This document shows positions 28,479 to 37,057 of a stretch of 64,000 nucleotides of DNA, piece by piece. A model generated the notes under the pieces. That model saw nothing but the letters and a program-made list of their open reading frames with translations, was not told the origin of the DNA and made no database searches. Position 1 is the stretch's first letter, and each line of letters begins with the position of its first letter. Both the position numbers and the translations under genes were made by a program. Source of the DNA: Pseudomonas alcaligenes (GTDB lineage Bacteria; Pseudomonadota; Gammaproteobacteria; Pseudomonadales; Pseudomonadaceae); contig NZ_LZEU01000001.1 of NCBI RefSeq assembly GCF_014490745.1, positions 3,003,501-3,067,500 of the forward strand. Direction: 5' to 3'.

Positions 28479-29246
28479 GTGCTACCCAGTCTCTATATCT
28501 CCCACGGCTCCCCCATGCTGGCCCTGCAACCCGGTGCCAGCGGCCCGGCCCTGTCGCGTCTGGCCGCAGCCCTGCCCCGACCGCGCGCCATCCTGATGGT
28601 TTCCGCCCACTGGGAAAGCCCCGAACTGCTGCTTGGCAGCGCCAGCCACCCGGCCACCTGGCACGACTTCGGCGGCTTTCCCGCCGCGCTCTACGCCGTG
28701 CAATACCCCGCTCCCGGCTCGCCGGAGCTGGCGGCGCAGGCCCAGCAGCTGCTCGCTGCCGCCGACCTGCCGGCCCGCCTCGATGACCAACGCCCGCTGG
28801 ATCACGGCGCCTGGGTGCCGCTATCGCTGATGTACCCCGCAGCCGACATCCCCGTGGTGCAGCTGTCACTGCCCAGCCATCTCGGCCCGGCCCTGCAGAC
28901 CCGCGTCGGCCAGGCCCTGCGCAGCCTGCGCGAGCAGGGCGTGCTGTTGATCGGCTCGGGCAGCATCACCCACAACCTCGGCGAGCTGGATTGGCGCGCC
29001 GGCCCGGAAGTCATCACCCCCTGGGCCAAGGAATTCCGCGACTGGATGGTGGAGAAGCTGCAGGCCGACGACGAAGCCGCCCTGCACGACTACCGCCAGC
29101 AGGCGCCGCACGCCCGGCGCAACCACCCCTCGGACGAACACCTGCTGCCGTTGTACTTCGCCCGCGGTGCCGGCGGCACCTTCCACATCGAGCACAGTGG
29201 CTTCACCTATGGCGCCCTGGGCATGGACATCTACAGTTTCGCCTGA
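28479..29246 (+). CDS. 4,5-DOPA-extradiol-dioxygenase-like protein (LigB superfamily)
   Basis: This 255-aa enzyme is of the YgiD/DODA type, which opens catechol rings by extradiol cleavage using a divalent metal. Metal-ligand candidates are His9 (ISHGSP) and His44 (SAHWES), with the family motifs TWHDFGGFP, LDHGAWVPL, GSITHNL and NHPSDEHLLPL. The start is GTG at 28479, with CGGAGG 8 nt upstream. No signal peptide is visible. It stands alone, followed by a bidirectional terminator shared with deaD. The physiological substrate is unknown. Confidence 0.9.
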   Translation: MLPSLYISHGSPMLALQPGASGPALSRLAAALPRPRAILMVSAHWESPELLLGSASHPATWHDFGGFPAALYAVQYPAPGSPELAAQAQQLLAAADLPARLDDQRPLDHGAWVPLSLMYPAADIPVVQLSLPSHLGPALQTRVGQALRSLREQGVLLIGSGSITHNLGELDWRAGPEVITPWAKEFRDWMVEKLQADDEAALHDYRQQAPHARRNHPSDEHLLPLYFARGAGGTFHIEHSGFTYGALGMDIYSFA

Positions 29247-29268
29247 GCCCTGCTAATCAGGAGCCCAT

Positions 29269-29298
29269 AAAAAAGCCCCGCCGAAGCGGGGCTTTTTC
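29269..29298. terminator. Bidirectional terminator between the dioxygenase and deaD
   Basis: AAAAGCCCCGC-CGAA-GCGGGGCTTTTT has A- and T-tracts on both sides and lies between convergent genes. Confidence 0.9.
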
Positions 29299-29310
29299 AC
29301 TAGCGCGGGA

Positions 29311-30999
29311 TCAATCCTCGCGGTAACGGCGCAGCTTCAGGGCCTTGCCGGCAACGCGGGTGTCCTTGAGCTTGCCGAGCAGGCGGTCGAGGCCGTCTTC
29401 CGGCAGTTCCACCAGGCTGAAGGTCTCGCGGATCTGGATGCGGCCGATCGCGTCACGCTGCAGGCCACCCTCGTTGAGGATCGCTCCCAGCAGGTTCTTC
29501 GCGGCGATGCCGTCGCGGGTACCCAGGGCGGTGCGGCAGCGCACCTTGCCTTCGCTCGGCGCGGTCATCGGCCGGCGCTGGAACTCGCCACGCTCGCCGC
29601 TGCGCTCCGGACGATCACCGTCACGCTCGCGACGCTCACGCGGGGCACCGACGCTCGGCACCAGCGGCTGCTCACGCTCGACGCTGGACAGATCCAGAGC
29701 CTGGCCGTTGGTGGCCTTCTTCAGCAGGGCCGCGGCCAGGGCACGCGGGCTGCAGCCGATATCGGCGATCAGGCGGTCGAGCAGTTCGCCATGGCTGGCT
29801 TCGGCATCGGCCACCAGCGGGGTGAGGCCAGTGGTGAGCTTCTTGATGCGCGCATCCAGAACCTGTTGCGGGCTGGGCAGCTTGACCTCGCCGACCTTCT
29901 GCCCGGTAACGCGCTCAATCACCTGCAGCATGCGGCGCTCGCGCGGGGTTACCAGCAGCAGGGCACGGCCGTCGCGGCCGGCACGGCCGGTACGGCCGAT
30001 ACGGTGCACGTAGGACTCTGGGTCATACGGCATGTCGACGTTGAGCACGTGGGTGATGCGCGGTACGTCGATACCACGGGCAGCCACGTCGGTGGCGACA
30101 ACGATGTCCAGACGACCATCCTTGAGCGACTCGATTACCCGCTCACGCTGGTTCTGGGCGATGTCGCCGTTCAGCGCGGCAGCCTTGTAACCTTTGGCTT
30201 CCAGGGCAGCGGCCAGATCCAGGGTGGCCTGCTTGGTACGCACGAAGGCGATCAGCGCGTCGAACTCTTCCACTTCCAGCAGACGGGTAACGGCGTTGAT
30301 CTTCTGATCGGCGTGGATCATCAGATGGGCCTGCTCGATGCGCGAGACGGTCTGAGTCTTGGCCGCGATCTTGACGTGCTTGGGCTCGCGCAGGTGCTTC
30401 TCGGCGATCTCGCGGATCGAGTGCGGCAGGGTGGCGGAGAACAGCACGCTCTGGCGGCTTTCCGGCATGGCCTGGAAGATCACTTCCAGGTCATCCATGA
30501 AGCCCAGCTTGAGCATCTCGTCCGCTTCGTCCAGCACCAGGTGGCGGATGGTCGACAGCAGCTGCTCGTTGCGGCTCAAGTGGTCGACCAGGCGGCCCGG
30601 AGTGGCCACGACTACCTGGGCGCCCATGCGCAGGGCCTTGAGCTGCGGGCCCATGGGCGCGCCGCCGTAGACCGCGACCACATTCAGGCCGGGCATCTGC
30701 TTGGAGTAGGTTTCGAACGCGGTGGCCACCTGCAGGGCCAGCTCGCGGGTCGGCGCGAGGATCAGCGCCTGCGGTTCACGCTTGGCCGGGTCGATCTTGG
30801 ACAGGATCGGCAGGGCGAAGGCAGCGGTCTTGCCGGTACCGGTCTGGGCCTGGCCGATCATGTCGTGGCCGGCAAGGATCATCGGGATCGCCTGGGCCTG
30901 AATGGGGGACGGCTCTTCGTAACCGACTGCGGTCAGTGCAGCGAGAATGGAAGGATGAAGGCCGAGATCGGCGAAAGTGCCGGTTACTTCCTGGGTCAT
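29311..30999 (-). CDS. deaD: DEAD-box ATP-dependent RNA helicase DeaD/CsdA-like
   Basis: This 562-aa RNA helicase acts in ribosome assembly and mRNA turnover, typically important in the cold. The motifs are in order: Q motif, AQTGTGKT (I), PTRELALQV (Ia), VLDEADEML (II), SATLPHS (III), then VATDVAARGIDVPR and HRIGRTGRAGR (V-VI). A C-terminal DbpA-type RNA-binding domain (GTRDGIAAKNLLGAILNEGGL) follows an Arg-rich linker (RERRERDGDRPERSGERGE). The ATG at 30999 (MTQEVTGTFADLGLHP) is the family start; the upstream open frame is leader. The long 5' leader, from about 31000 to 31200, may carry cold-responsive control. Confidence 0.95.
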   Translation of the reverse strand: MTQEVTGTFADLGLHPSILAALTAVGYEEPSPIQAQAIPMILAGHDMIGQAQTGTGKTAAFALPILSKIDPAKREPQALILAPTRELALQVATAFETYSKQMPGLNVVAVYGGAPMGPQLKALRMGAQVVVATPGRLVDHLSRNEQLLSTIRHLVLDEADEMLKLGFMDDLEVIFQAMPESRQSVLFSATLPHSIREIAEKHLREPKHVKIAAKTQTVSRIEQAHLMIHADQKINAVTRLLEVEEFDALIAFVRTKQATLDLAAALEAKGYKAAALNGDIAQNQRERVIESLKDGRLDIVVATDVAARGIDVPRITHVLNVDMPYDPESYVHRIGRTGRAGRDGRALLLVTPRERRMLQVIERVTGQKVGEVKLPSPQQVLDARIKKLTTGLTPLVADAEASHGELLDRLIADIGCSPRALAAALLKKATNGQALDLSSVEREQPLVPSVGAPRERRERDGDRPERSGERGEFQRRPMTAPSEGKVRCRTALGTRDGIAAKNLLGAILNEGGLQRDAIGRIQIRETFSLVELPEDGLDRLLGKLKDTRVAGKALKLRRYRED

Positions 31000-31271
31000 G
31001 GGTCTGCCTCGAAAGTGCATCCGCAAAGACCCGAGTGGCAAAGGCTGCACGTGCCATGAAGGACCTTGTCGGTCACCCTGGCAGCCTTGCGATGGGGATT
31101 TGCGAAGACATGATGGATTAAGCGTCAAGGATAGTCCGCCGGGGCGGACGAGCAGCGAAGCGGCGCTTCGGAGATGCTTACCTGAACGTGGCCATTTTTG
31201 GCCGGGCGCGAATCATACAGGAAAAAGCTGACCACGGGGCGCGTTTTTGCAGCAACAGGCTGAACGGCGCT
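31000..31271. other. deaD leader region
   Basis: This 272-bp gap lies between deaD and the spermidine-synthase-like gene, both read leftward. I see no gene here. Long untranslated leaders are known for cold-shock RNA helicases, so part of it may be an mRNA leader of deaD. Local hairpins such as GTCCGCC-GGGGCGGAC (31134-31150) are present. Confidence 0.4.
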
Positions 31272-32027
31272 TCAACTGGCCGGGCGCAGCACATCCAGCA
31301 GCGACTGCAGGGAGTAGCCCAGCTGGCCCTTGAGCGCCTCGGCGCGGGCCGTCAGCGCGTCCAGCTCGAGCGGCTGTTCCAGCCCGGCCGGCACCAGCAG
31401 GATGACGTTGCCCTCCTTCACCGGGATCTCCCAGTAGTGCCGGTGGTACAGGCCGCGCAGCAGTGCGGCACCGAGCGGGCGGCCGTCGTCGGTGCCCCAC
31501 TGGTTGATGATCAGCCAGCCGCCGGGATTGAGGCGCTTCTGGCAATTCTCCAGGAAGCGCCAGGCCAGATGGCCGGCCGCCGGCCCGGTGTCGGTGTACA
31601 GGTCGACGAAGATCAGGTCGGCCGATTCGGCGCTGGCCAGCAGCTCCAGGGCATCGCCGATGCGGATATACAGGCGCGGGTCGTCGGCCAGCCCCAGGTA
31701 TTGCATGGCCAGGCGCGGCACTTCCGGACGCAGCTCGATGGCCTCGACATCCTCCAGCGGCAGAAAACGCAGGCAGGCCTGGGTCAGGTTGCCGGCGCCC
31801 AGGCCGAGGAACAGCGCCGACTCCGGCGCCGCATGGCACAGCGCGCCGATCAGCATGGCGCGGGTGTAGTCGTACTCCAGCCAGCTCGGGTCGCGGGTAT
31901 AGGTGCAGCTCTGCTCGATCGCCTCGCCGAATTCGAGGAAGCGGTAATCGCCCACCTCCAGCACGCGGATCAGACCGAACTCGTCGCGCACTTCCTCCAG
32001 CACGCGTTCCTCGTGCAGATCGCTCAT
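31272..32027 (-). CDS. Spermidine-synthase-like (SpeE-fold) methyltransferase-superfamily protein
   Basis: This is a 251-aa soluble Rossmann-fold protein. The nucleotide-binding core is ALFLGLGAGNLTQACLRFLP (G-x-G-x-G), followed by VEAIELRPEV, and LIFVDLYTDTGPA supplies the acidic residue used by polyamine synthases. It lacks the N-terminal beta-domain and several substrate residues expected of SpeE, so it is probably a spermidine-synthase-like protein of unknown substrate. It overlaps the AraC-family gene by 4 bp and is therefore co-expressed with it. Confidence 0.82.
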   Translation of the reverse strand: MSDLHEERVLEEVRDEFGLIRVLEVGDYRFLEFGEAIEQSCTYTRDPSWLEYDYTRAMLIGALCHAAPESALFLGLGAGNLTQACLRFLPLEDVEAIELRPEVPRLAMQYLGLADDPRLYIRIGDALELLASAESADLIFVDLYTDTGPAAGHLAWRFLENCQKRLNPGGWLIINQWGTDDGRPLGAALLRGLYHRHYWEIPVKEGNVILLVPAGLEQPLELDALTARAEALKGQLGYSLQSLLDVLRPAS

Positions 32028-32992
32028 CGCCCGCCCTCCTGGCGAAACTGCCCCGGGGTCATCCCGCTCCAGCGGCGGAAGGCCTTGGCGAAGGCGCTCT
32101 CGTCGGAGAAGCCAAGGCGCTCGGCCACTTCGGCCAGGCGCGGTTCCTCGCGCAGCAGTTGCTCGGCCATGCGGTACAGCACCTGCTCGCGCAGCAGGCG
32201 GTAGGAGCTACCCTCCTCGGCCAGCTTGCGGTTGAGGTGGCGGCCACTGAGGTCGAGCTGCTCGGCGATGCGCTCCTTGCCCCAGCGCGGCTGCGCGCGC
32301 AGCAGCTGTTGCACACGCACGCTCAGGCTCTGTGCACCGAGGCGTTCGAGCAGGCTGTCGGCCAGGTCGCGCAGATGGGCGCACATCGGTGCATTGGCCT
32401 GGATCAGCGGCAGTTGCAGATCGCTGACGGTGAACACCAGGGCATTCTGCCCGGCGCTGAAACGCAGCGGGCAGCCCAGCTGTTCGGCATACAACGCCTC
32501 GGCACCGCGTGGCGCATGCTGGAAGCACAGCAGCAGCGGGTTGACCTTGTTGCCGGTGATCCAGCGCGCCATGTGCAGCAGGCTGGCCAGCACCGCCTCG
32601 GTGCGTTCTTCCTGGCGCACCTGATAGTGCTCCTGGTAGCGCAGGCTGACCTGCTGACCCTCGGCGTGCAGGCTGAATTCACCACCCTCGCCGATGATCG
32701 GGTAGTACTCGAGCAGGGCCTCCAGGGCCTCGCCGACCGTCTCGCAGCTCATCAGCAGCGCGCCGACCATGTCCAGGTGACCGACCTGCAGGGCACAGCC
32801 CAGGCGCAGACCAATCAGCGGGTCGTTCGCCGCCACACAGAAGGCCTCCCACAGCCTGTCCTGGCGGGCCAGCGGGATGCGCGCCTCGCCCCCCAGCTCG
32901 CGCAGCTCGGCCGGCAACGGCAGGGCCAGGCGCTCAGCCGCCTGAAGGATGGCCTGGGCATAGTGAACGGTGACGGAAGGCGTACTACTCAT
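32024..32992 (-). CDS. AraC-family transcriptional regulator (OruR/ArgR-like layout)
   Basis: This is a 322-aa regulator. Residues about 15-200 are an arabinose-binding-superfamily domain (GLRLGCALQVGHLDMVGALLMSCETVGEALEALLEYYPII). Residues about 225-320 hold the two AraC helix-turn-helix motifs, the second ending EVAERLGFSDESAFAKAFRRWSGMTPGQFR. It lies divergent from the FMO-BASS-SDR-TSUP run with a 147-bp gap, so it probably activates that run. It is also the first gene of a two-gene operon with the SpeE-like gene, linked by a 4-bp overlap. Confidence 0.92.
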   Translation of the reverse strand: MSSTPSVTVHYAQAILQAAERLALPLPAELRELGGEARIPLARQDRLWEAFCVAANDPLIGLRLGCALQVGHLDMVGALLMSCETVGEALEALLEYYPIIGEGGEFSLHAEGQQVSLRYQEHYQVRQEERTEAVLASLLHMARWITGNKVNPLLLCFQHAPRGAEALYAEQLGCPLRFSAGQNALVFTVSDLQLPLIQANAPMCAHLRDLADSLLERLGAQSLSVRVQQLLRAQPRWGKERIAEQLDLSGRHLNRKLAEEGSSYRLLREQVLYRMAEQLLREEPRLAEVAERLGFSDESAFAKAFRRWSGMTPGQFRQEGGR

Positions 32993-33139
32993 GGTCCTGA
33001 ATTAACCGGCAAAGGTCCTGTTTGAGCCGTTACGGCGGGGAGCTGACTGCCTATGCTGGGCCCAGATAACGAGGCTGTGCGCGACAGGCCCGCGTTGTAC
33101 CACGCCCGCGCAGCGCAGCCCATAGAGAGAGAGCCTTGC

Positions 33140-34489
33140 ATGCACGCCATTATCGGTGCCGGCCCCATGGGGCTGGCCGCTGCCCGCCAGTTGCAGCGCC
33201 ATGGTATCCCCTTCGTCGGCTTCGAGCTGCATCGGGATGTCGGTGGCCTGTGGGACATCGACAACCCGCACAGCACCATGTACCACTCGGCGCACCTGAT
33301 CTCCTCCAAGGGCACCACCGAGTTCAGCGAGTTTTCCATGGCACAGGACGTGCCTCCCTATCCCTCGCACCGCCAGGTTGGCCAGTACTTTCGCGACTAC
33401 GCCAGCCATTTCGGCCTGCGCCAGCACTACCAGTTCGGCACCCGGGTGATCCGCCTGGAGCGCCTCGATCGCGGCTGGCGCCTGGTCAGCGAGTGCGCCG
33501 GGCGCCAGCGCGAGTGGCAGTTCGACGGCGTACTGATCGCCAATGGCACCCTGCACACGCCCAACCAGCCGGCCCTGCCGGGTGACTTCGCCGGCGAGCT
33601 GCTGCACTCCAGCGCCTACAAATCTGCCGAGCTGTTCGCCGGCAAGCGCGTGCTGATAGTCGGCTGCGGCAACTCGGCCTGCGACATCGCGGTGGACGCC
33701 GTGCACCGCGCCGCTTCGGTCGACCTGTCGGTGCGTCGCGGCTACCACTTCCTGCCCAAGTTCATCCTCGGTCGCCCGGCCGACACCTTCGGCGGCGCCA
33801 TCCGCCTGCCGCGCCGGCTCAAGCAGCTGATCGACGGCCTGCTGGTGCGCGCCCTGGTCGGCAAGCCCTCGCAATACGGCCTGCCCGACCCGGACTACCG
33901 CCTGTACGAAGCCCACCCGGTGCTCAACTCGCTGGTGCTGCACCACCTCGGCCACGGCGATATCCAGCCGCGTGGCGATATCCGTGCGGTCAGCGGCACT
34001 ACCGTGACCTTCGCCAATGGCGAGCAGGCCGACTACGACCTGATCCTGCAGGCCACCGGCTACCAGCTCGACTATCCGTTCATCGACCGTAGCGAACTGA
34101 ACTGGCCCCAGGGCAGCGACGCCCCGCAGCTCTACCTCAACGTGTTCCACCCGGAGCACGCCGACCTGTTCATGCTCGGCATGGTCGAGGCCTCGGGCCT
34201 GGGCTGGCAGGGCCGCGCCGAGCAGGCCGAACTGGTGGCCCTGGCGATCCGCCAGCAGCAGGCCGACAGCGCCGCCGCCCGACGCTTTCGCCAGCAGGTG
34301 CGGGCCGGCTGCGCGCAGCGCCTGGACGGCGGCTACGCCTACCTGGCGCTGCCGCGCATGGCCTATTACGTACACAAGGACAGCTACCGCCGCGCCGTGC
34401 TCAAACACTGCGCCGAACTGCGCCAGGGGCTCGCCCCCGCCACCCCGATCCTGCCGCCGGAGCACCTCGATGCCAGCCGTCAATCTTGA
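33140..34489 (+). CDS. Flavin-containing monooxygenase (FMO-type)
   Basis: This is a 449-aa cytoplasmic NADPH- and FAD-dependent monooxygenase. The FAD motif GAGPMG is at residues 6-11, the NADPH motif GCGNSA at 175-180, and between them F150-A-G-E-L-L-H156-S-S-A-Y160-K161 fits the FMO signature FxGxxxHxxxYK. That signature separates N/S-oxygenating FMOs from Baeyer-Villiger enzymes. The ATG at 33140 is used because the FAD fold begins at residue 3. It is the first gene of a tightly packed operon, with a 20-bp overlap with the next gene. The substrate is unknown. Confidence 0.92.
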   Translation: MHAIIGAGPMGLAAARQLQRHGIPFVGFELHRDVGGLWDIDNPHSTMYHSAHLISSKGTTEFSEFSMAQDVPPYPSHRQVGQYFRDYASHFGLRQHYQFGTRVIRLERLDRGWRLVSECAGRQREWQFDGVLIANGTLHTPNQPALPGDFAGELLHSSAYKSAELFAGKRVLIVGCGNSACDIAVDAVHRAASVDLSVRRGYHFLPKFILGRPADTFGGAIRLPRRLKQLIDGLLVRALVGKPSQYGLPDPDYRLYEAHPVLNSLVLHHLGHGDIQPRGDIRAVSGTTVTFANGEQADYDLILQATGYQLDYPFIDRSELNWPQGSDAPQLYLNVFHPEHADLFMLGMVEASGLGWQGRAEQAELVALAIRQQQADSAAARRFRQQVRAGCAQRLDGGYAYLALPRMAYYVHKDSYRRAVLKHCAELRQGLAPATPILPPEHLDASRQS

Positions 34490-35393
34490 GTTCTCGCCGA
34501 CGGCGATGATCGCCCTCAATGCCATCATCGCCCTGATGATGTTCGGCGTGTCGCTGGAGCTGCGCGCCGACGACTTCAGCCGCATCCTGCGCGCGCCCAA
34601 GGCGCCGCTGATCGGCCTGCTGGTGCAGTTCGTCCTGCTGCCGGCCAGCACCTGCCTGCTGACCATGCTGCTGCCGATCGAGCCGAGCCTGGCCCTGGGC
34701 ATGCTGCTGGTCTCCACCTGCCCGAGCGGCACCTTCTCCAACATCATGACCTGGCTGGGGCGCGGCAACGTCGCCGTGTCGGCCAGCGTCACCGCCGTGT
34801 CGAGCCTCAGCGCCGGGATCTTCACCCCGCTCAACTTCGCCCTGTACGCCGGGCTCAACCCGCAGACCCGACCGCTGCTGACCGCCATCAGCGTCGACCC
34901 GCTGGAGCTGCTGGCCATGGTGCTGCTGGTTCTGCTGCTGCCGATGCTGGCCGGCATGCTGCTCGGCAAGCGCCGCCCGCAGCTGGCACGGCGCCTGGAA
35001 AAACCGCTGCGGCACTTCTCCCTGCTGGTGCTGCTGGCCTTCGTCGGCGGCGCCCTGAGCAAGAACTTCAGCCAGTTCGTCGAGCACTTCCACCTGTTTT
35101 TCTGGCTGGTGGTCGGCCTCAACGCCATGGCCCTGCTGCTCGGCTACCTGTGCGCGCGACTCTGGCGCCTACCGGATGCCGACGTGCGCGCGGTGACCCT
35201 GGAAACCGGCATCCACAACTCGGCACTGGGCATGGCGCTGATCTTCACCTTCTTCCCGCAGGCCGGCGGCATGCTGCTGATTGCCGCCTTCTGGGGCTGC
35301 TGGCAGCTGTTCGCCGGTCTGGTGCTGGCCCTGCTGTGGGCGCGCCGGCCGCCGGCCGAAGCAGCTGGCGGCCTGGCGCAGGGGAACCACTGA
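34470..35393 (+). CDS. BASS-family (bile acid:Na+ symporter-like) transporter
   Basis: This 307-aa inner-membrane protein has nine or ten hydrophobic helices. The family motif region VSTCPSGTFSNIMTWLGRGNVAVSAS and the C-terminal LETGIHNSALGMALI (the ETGxQN-like sodium-site motif) identify a BASS symporter. It would import an organic anion, such as a keto or sulfonated acid, with sodium. It begins inside the FMO gene (20-bp overlap) and its stop overlaps the next ATG (TGATG), so it is translationally coupled on both sides. The substrate presumably feeds the linked monooxygenase and dehydrogenase. Confidence 0.9.
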   Translation: MPAVNLEFSPTAMIALNAIIALMMFGVSLELRADDFSRILRAPKAPLIGLLVQFVLLPASTCLLTMLLPIEPSLALGMLLVSTCPSGTFSNIMTWLGRGNVAVSASVTAVSSLSAGIFTPLNFALYAGLNPQTRPLLTAISVDPLELLAMVLLVLLLPMLAGMLLGKRRPQLARRLEKPLRHFSLLVLLAFVGGALSKNFSQFVEHFHLFFWLVVGLNAMALLLGYLCARLWRLPDADVRAVTLETGIHNSALGMALIFTFFPQAGGMLLIAAFWGCWQLFAGLVLALLWARRPPAEAAGGLAQGNH

Positions 35394-36175
35394 TGCGCGT
35401 CGTCATGATCACCGGCGCCGCCAGCGGCCTGGGCTGGGAGCTGGCCAAGGCCTGCCATGCCCGCGGCGATAGCCTGCTGCTCACCGATATCGACGCCGCC
35501 GGCCTGGCCGCGCGCGTGGCCGAACTGAACAGCGAGCGGGTCGAGGCGCTGTCCGGTGACATCACCGACCCGGCGCTGCACCAGCAACTGGTCGACGCCT
35601 GCCGCACGGTATTCGGCCGCCTCGATCTGCTGATCAACAATGCCGGCATCACCCATCGCTCGCCGACCGTGCGTACCGACCCGGCCGTGCTGCGCAAGGT
35701 CATGGCGGTGGACTACCACGCGCCGCTGGAGCTGACCCTCAGCGCACTGCCGCTGCTGCGCGAAAGTCGCGGCCAGGTCGCCGCCATCGGCTCCATGGCC
35801 GGCTGGATGCCGGTGCTCGGGCGCGCCGGCTACTGCGCGGCGAAAAGCGCCCTGAGCCAGGCCTTCGAAGTGCTGCGCGCAGAAATCGCCCGCGACGGTA
35901 TCCATCTGCTGATGGTCTACCCGAGCTTTCTCGACACGCCGATCGACCGCAACGCCCTCGGCGCCGACGGCAAGCCGGCCGGCCACGCGCGCTCGACCAT
36001 CGGCAAGGTGCGCTCCGCTGCCGACATGGCCACCCAGCTGCTGAATGCCCTGGCGCGGCGCCAGCAGCGCCTGTTCCCTGATCGCGGTAGCTGGCTGGCC
36101 AGCCTGCTCTGGCGCATCGCCCCGGCCGTCTACTACCGGCAGATGAGCCGCCGCTTCGCCGGGGAGCTGGGTTGA
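35393..36175 (+). CDS. Short-chain dehydrogenase/reductase (SDR)
   Basis: This 260-aa NAD(P)-dependent oxidoreductase has a TGAASGLG cofactor motif near the N-terminus, INNAG around residue 83, catalytic Ser in IGSMAGWMP and the YCAAK active-site pair. The C-terminal segment SLLWRIAPAVYYRQMSRRF is basic and hydrophobic, like membrane-associated SDRs. The ATG at 35393 overlaps the BASS stop codon by one base, and its own stop overlaps the next ATG. Its role is probably to oxidise or reduce an intermediate of the pathway begun by the FMO. Confidence 0.92.
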   Translation: MRVVMITGAASGLGWELAKACHARGDSLLLTDIDAAGLAARVAELNSERVEALSGDITDPALHQQLVDACRTVFGRLDLLINNAGITHRSPTVRTDPAVLRKVMAVDYHAPLELTLSALPLLRESRGQVAAIGSMAGWMPVLGRAGYCAAKSALSQAFEVLRAEIARDGIHLLMVYPSFLDTPIDRNALGADGKPAGHARSTIGKVRSAADMATQLLNALARRQQRLFPDRGSWLASLLWRIAPAVYYRQMSRRFAGELG

Positions 36176-36909
36176 TGGCCTACGCCCCTTTCGCCCTGGG
36201 TGGCTTTATCCTGCTGGCCTACACCCTGGAAGCCATCACCGGCTTCGGCAGCATTGTTATCGCCCTGTCGCTTGGCGCCCTGTTGCTGCCGATCGACCAG
36301 CTGCTGCCGGTGCTGGTGCCGCTGAACATCTGCATGACCGGCTTCCTGGTCAGCCGCCACTGGCGCCTGATCGACCGCCGCCTGCTGCTGGGCATGATCC
36401 TGCCGGGCATGGCCCTCGGCACTCTGCTCGGTTACCTGCTGCTGCCGTACCTGGACGCCGTCTCGCTCAAGCGCGGCTTCGGCGTGCTCATCCTGTGGTT
36501 CGCTGGCCGCGAGCTGTGGCGCCTGCAGCGCAAGGCACCGCCACGCGAGCACACGCCGAACTGGGTGATGCGCCTGGCCACCACCGCCGCCGGCATCTGC
36601 CACGGCCTGTTCGCCTCCGGCGGGCCGCTGCTGGTGTTCGCCCTGGCCACCACCACGCTGGACAAGGCACGCCTGCGCGCCACCCTGGTCAGCGTCTGGT
36701 TCACCTTGAACAGCCTGCTGACCCTGGCCTTCCTGCTCGACGGTCGCCTGGCCCCGGCCCTGCCCCAGGTGCTGACCTACGCCCCGCTGCTGCTGGTTGG
36801 CGTGTGGCTGGGCGAGCGCCTGCACCACCTGGTCGACGAACGTCATTTCCGCATCGCCATCTACGCCCTGCTGCTGGTCACCGGCACGTTGCTGTTGGTA
36901 GGCCCTTGA
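36175..36909 (+). CDS. TSUP-family (TauE/SafE) membrane transporter
   Basis: This 244-aa membrane protein has about eight helices. GFILLAYTLEAITGFGSIVIALSLG near the N-terminus is the TauE/SafE repeat motif, mirrored by GICHGLFASGGPLLVFALA in the second half. TSUP proteins move sulfite, sulfoacetate or other organic anions, usually outward. The start ATG overlaps the SDR stop (TGATG); a TTG one codon earlier also exists. Its last codons are inside the left end of a MITE-like element (36899-37038), which therefore supplies the stop codon. Confidence 0.9.
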   Translation: MAYAPFALGGFILLAYTLEAITGFGSIVIALSLGALLLPIDQLLPVLVPLNICMTGFLVSRHWRLIDRRLLLGMILPGMALGTLLGYLLLPYLDAVSLKRGFGVLILWFAGRELWRLQRKAPPREHTPNWVMRLATTAAGICHGLFASGGPLLVFALATTTLDKARLRATLVSVWFTLNSLLTLAFLLDGRLAPALPQVLTYAPLLLVGVWLGERLHHLVDERHFRIAIYALLLVTGTLLLVGP

Positions 36910-37038
36910 AAAACGTTGGCGAGGCAGCCAGCGCAAGGCAAAGGCAGGCGAAAAGGCGGCGTTTACGAGCTGTAAATGAGCACTTTGAGCCTGCATTTAA
37001 CGCCGCAATGGCAACGCAGGTAGTTTTTCAACGGCCTA
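36899..37038. mobile_element. MITE-like element (140 bp, 16-bp terminal inverted repeats)
   Basis: TAGGCCCTTGAAAAAC (36899-36914) and GTTTTTCAACGGCCTA (37023-37038) are reverse complements at 15 of 16 positions. The interior is non-coding, with an internal imperfect hairpin (GGCGTTTA near 36958, TTAACGCC near 36998). It contains no transposase. The left end overlaps the last four codons of the TSUP gene and supplies its TGA. I have seen similar intergenic elements in Pseudomonas. No obvious target-site duplication is visible. Confidence 0.6.
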
Positions 37039-37057
37039 CAGCCCCCTGGAGCCTGGC

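Noticed and set aside
33002..35128. Long minus-strand frame opposite the FMO and BASS genes.
   Set aside because: Antisense of two genes with strong motifs; no recognisable domain and no ribosome-binding site.
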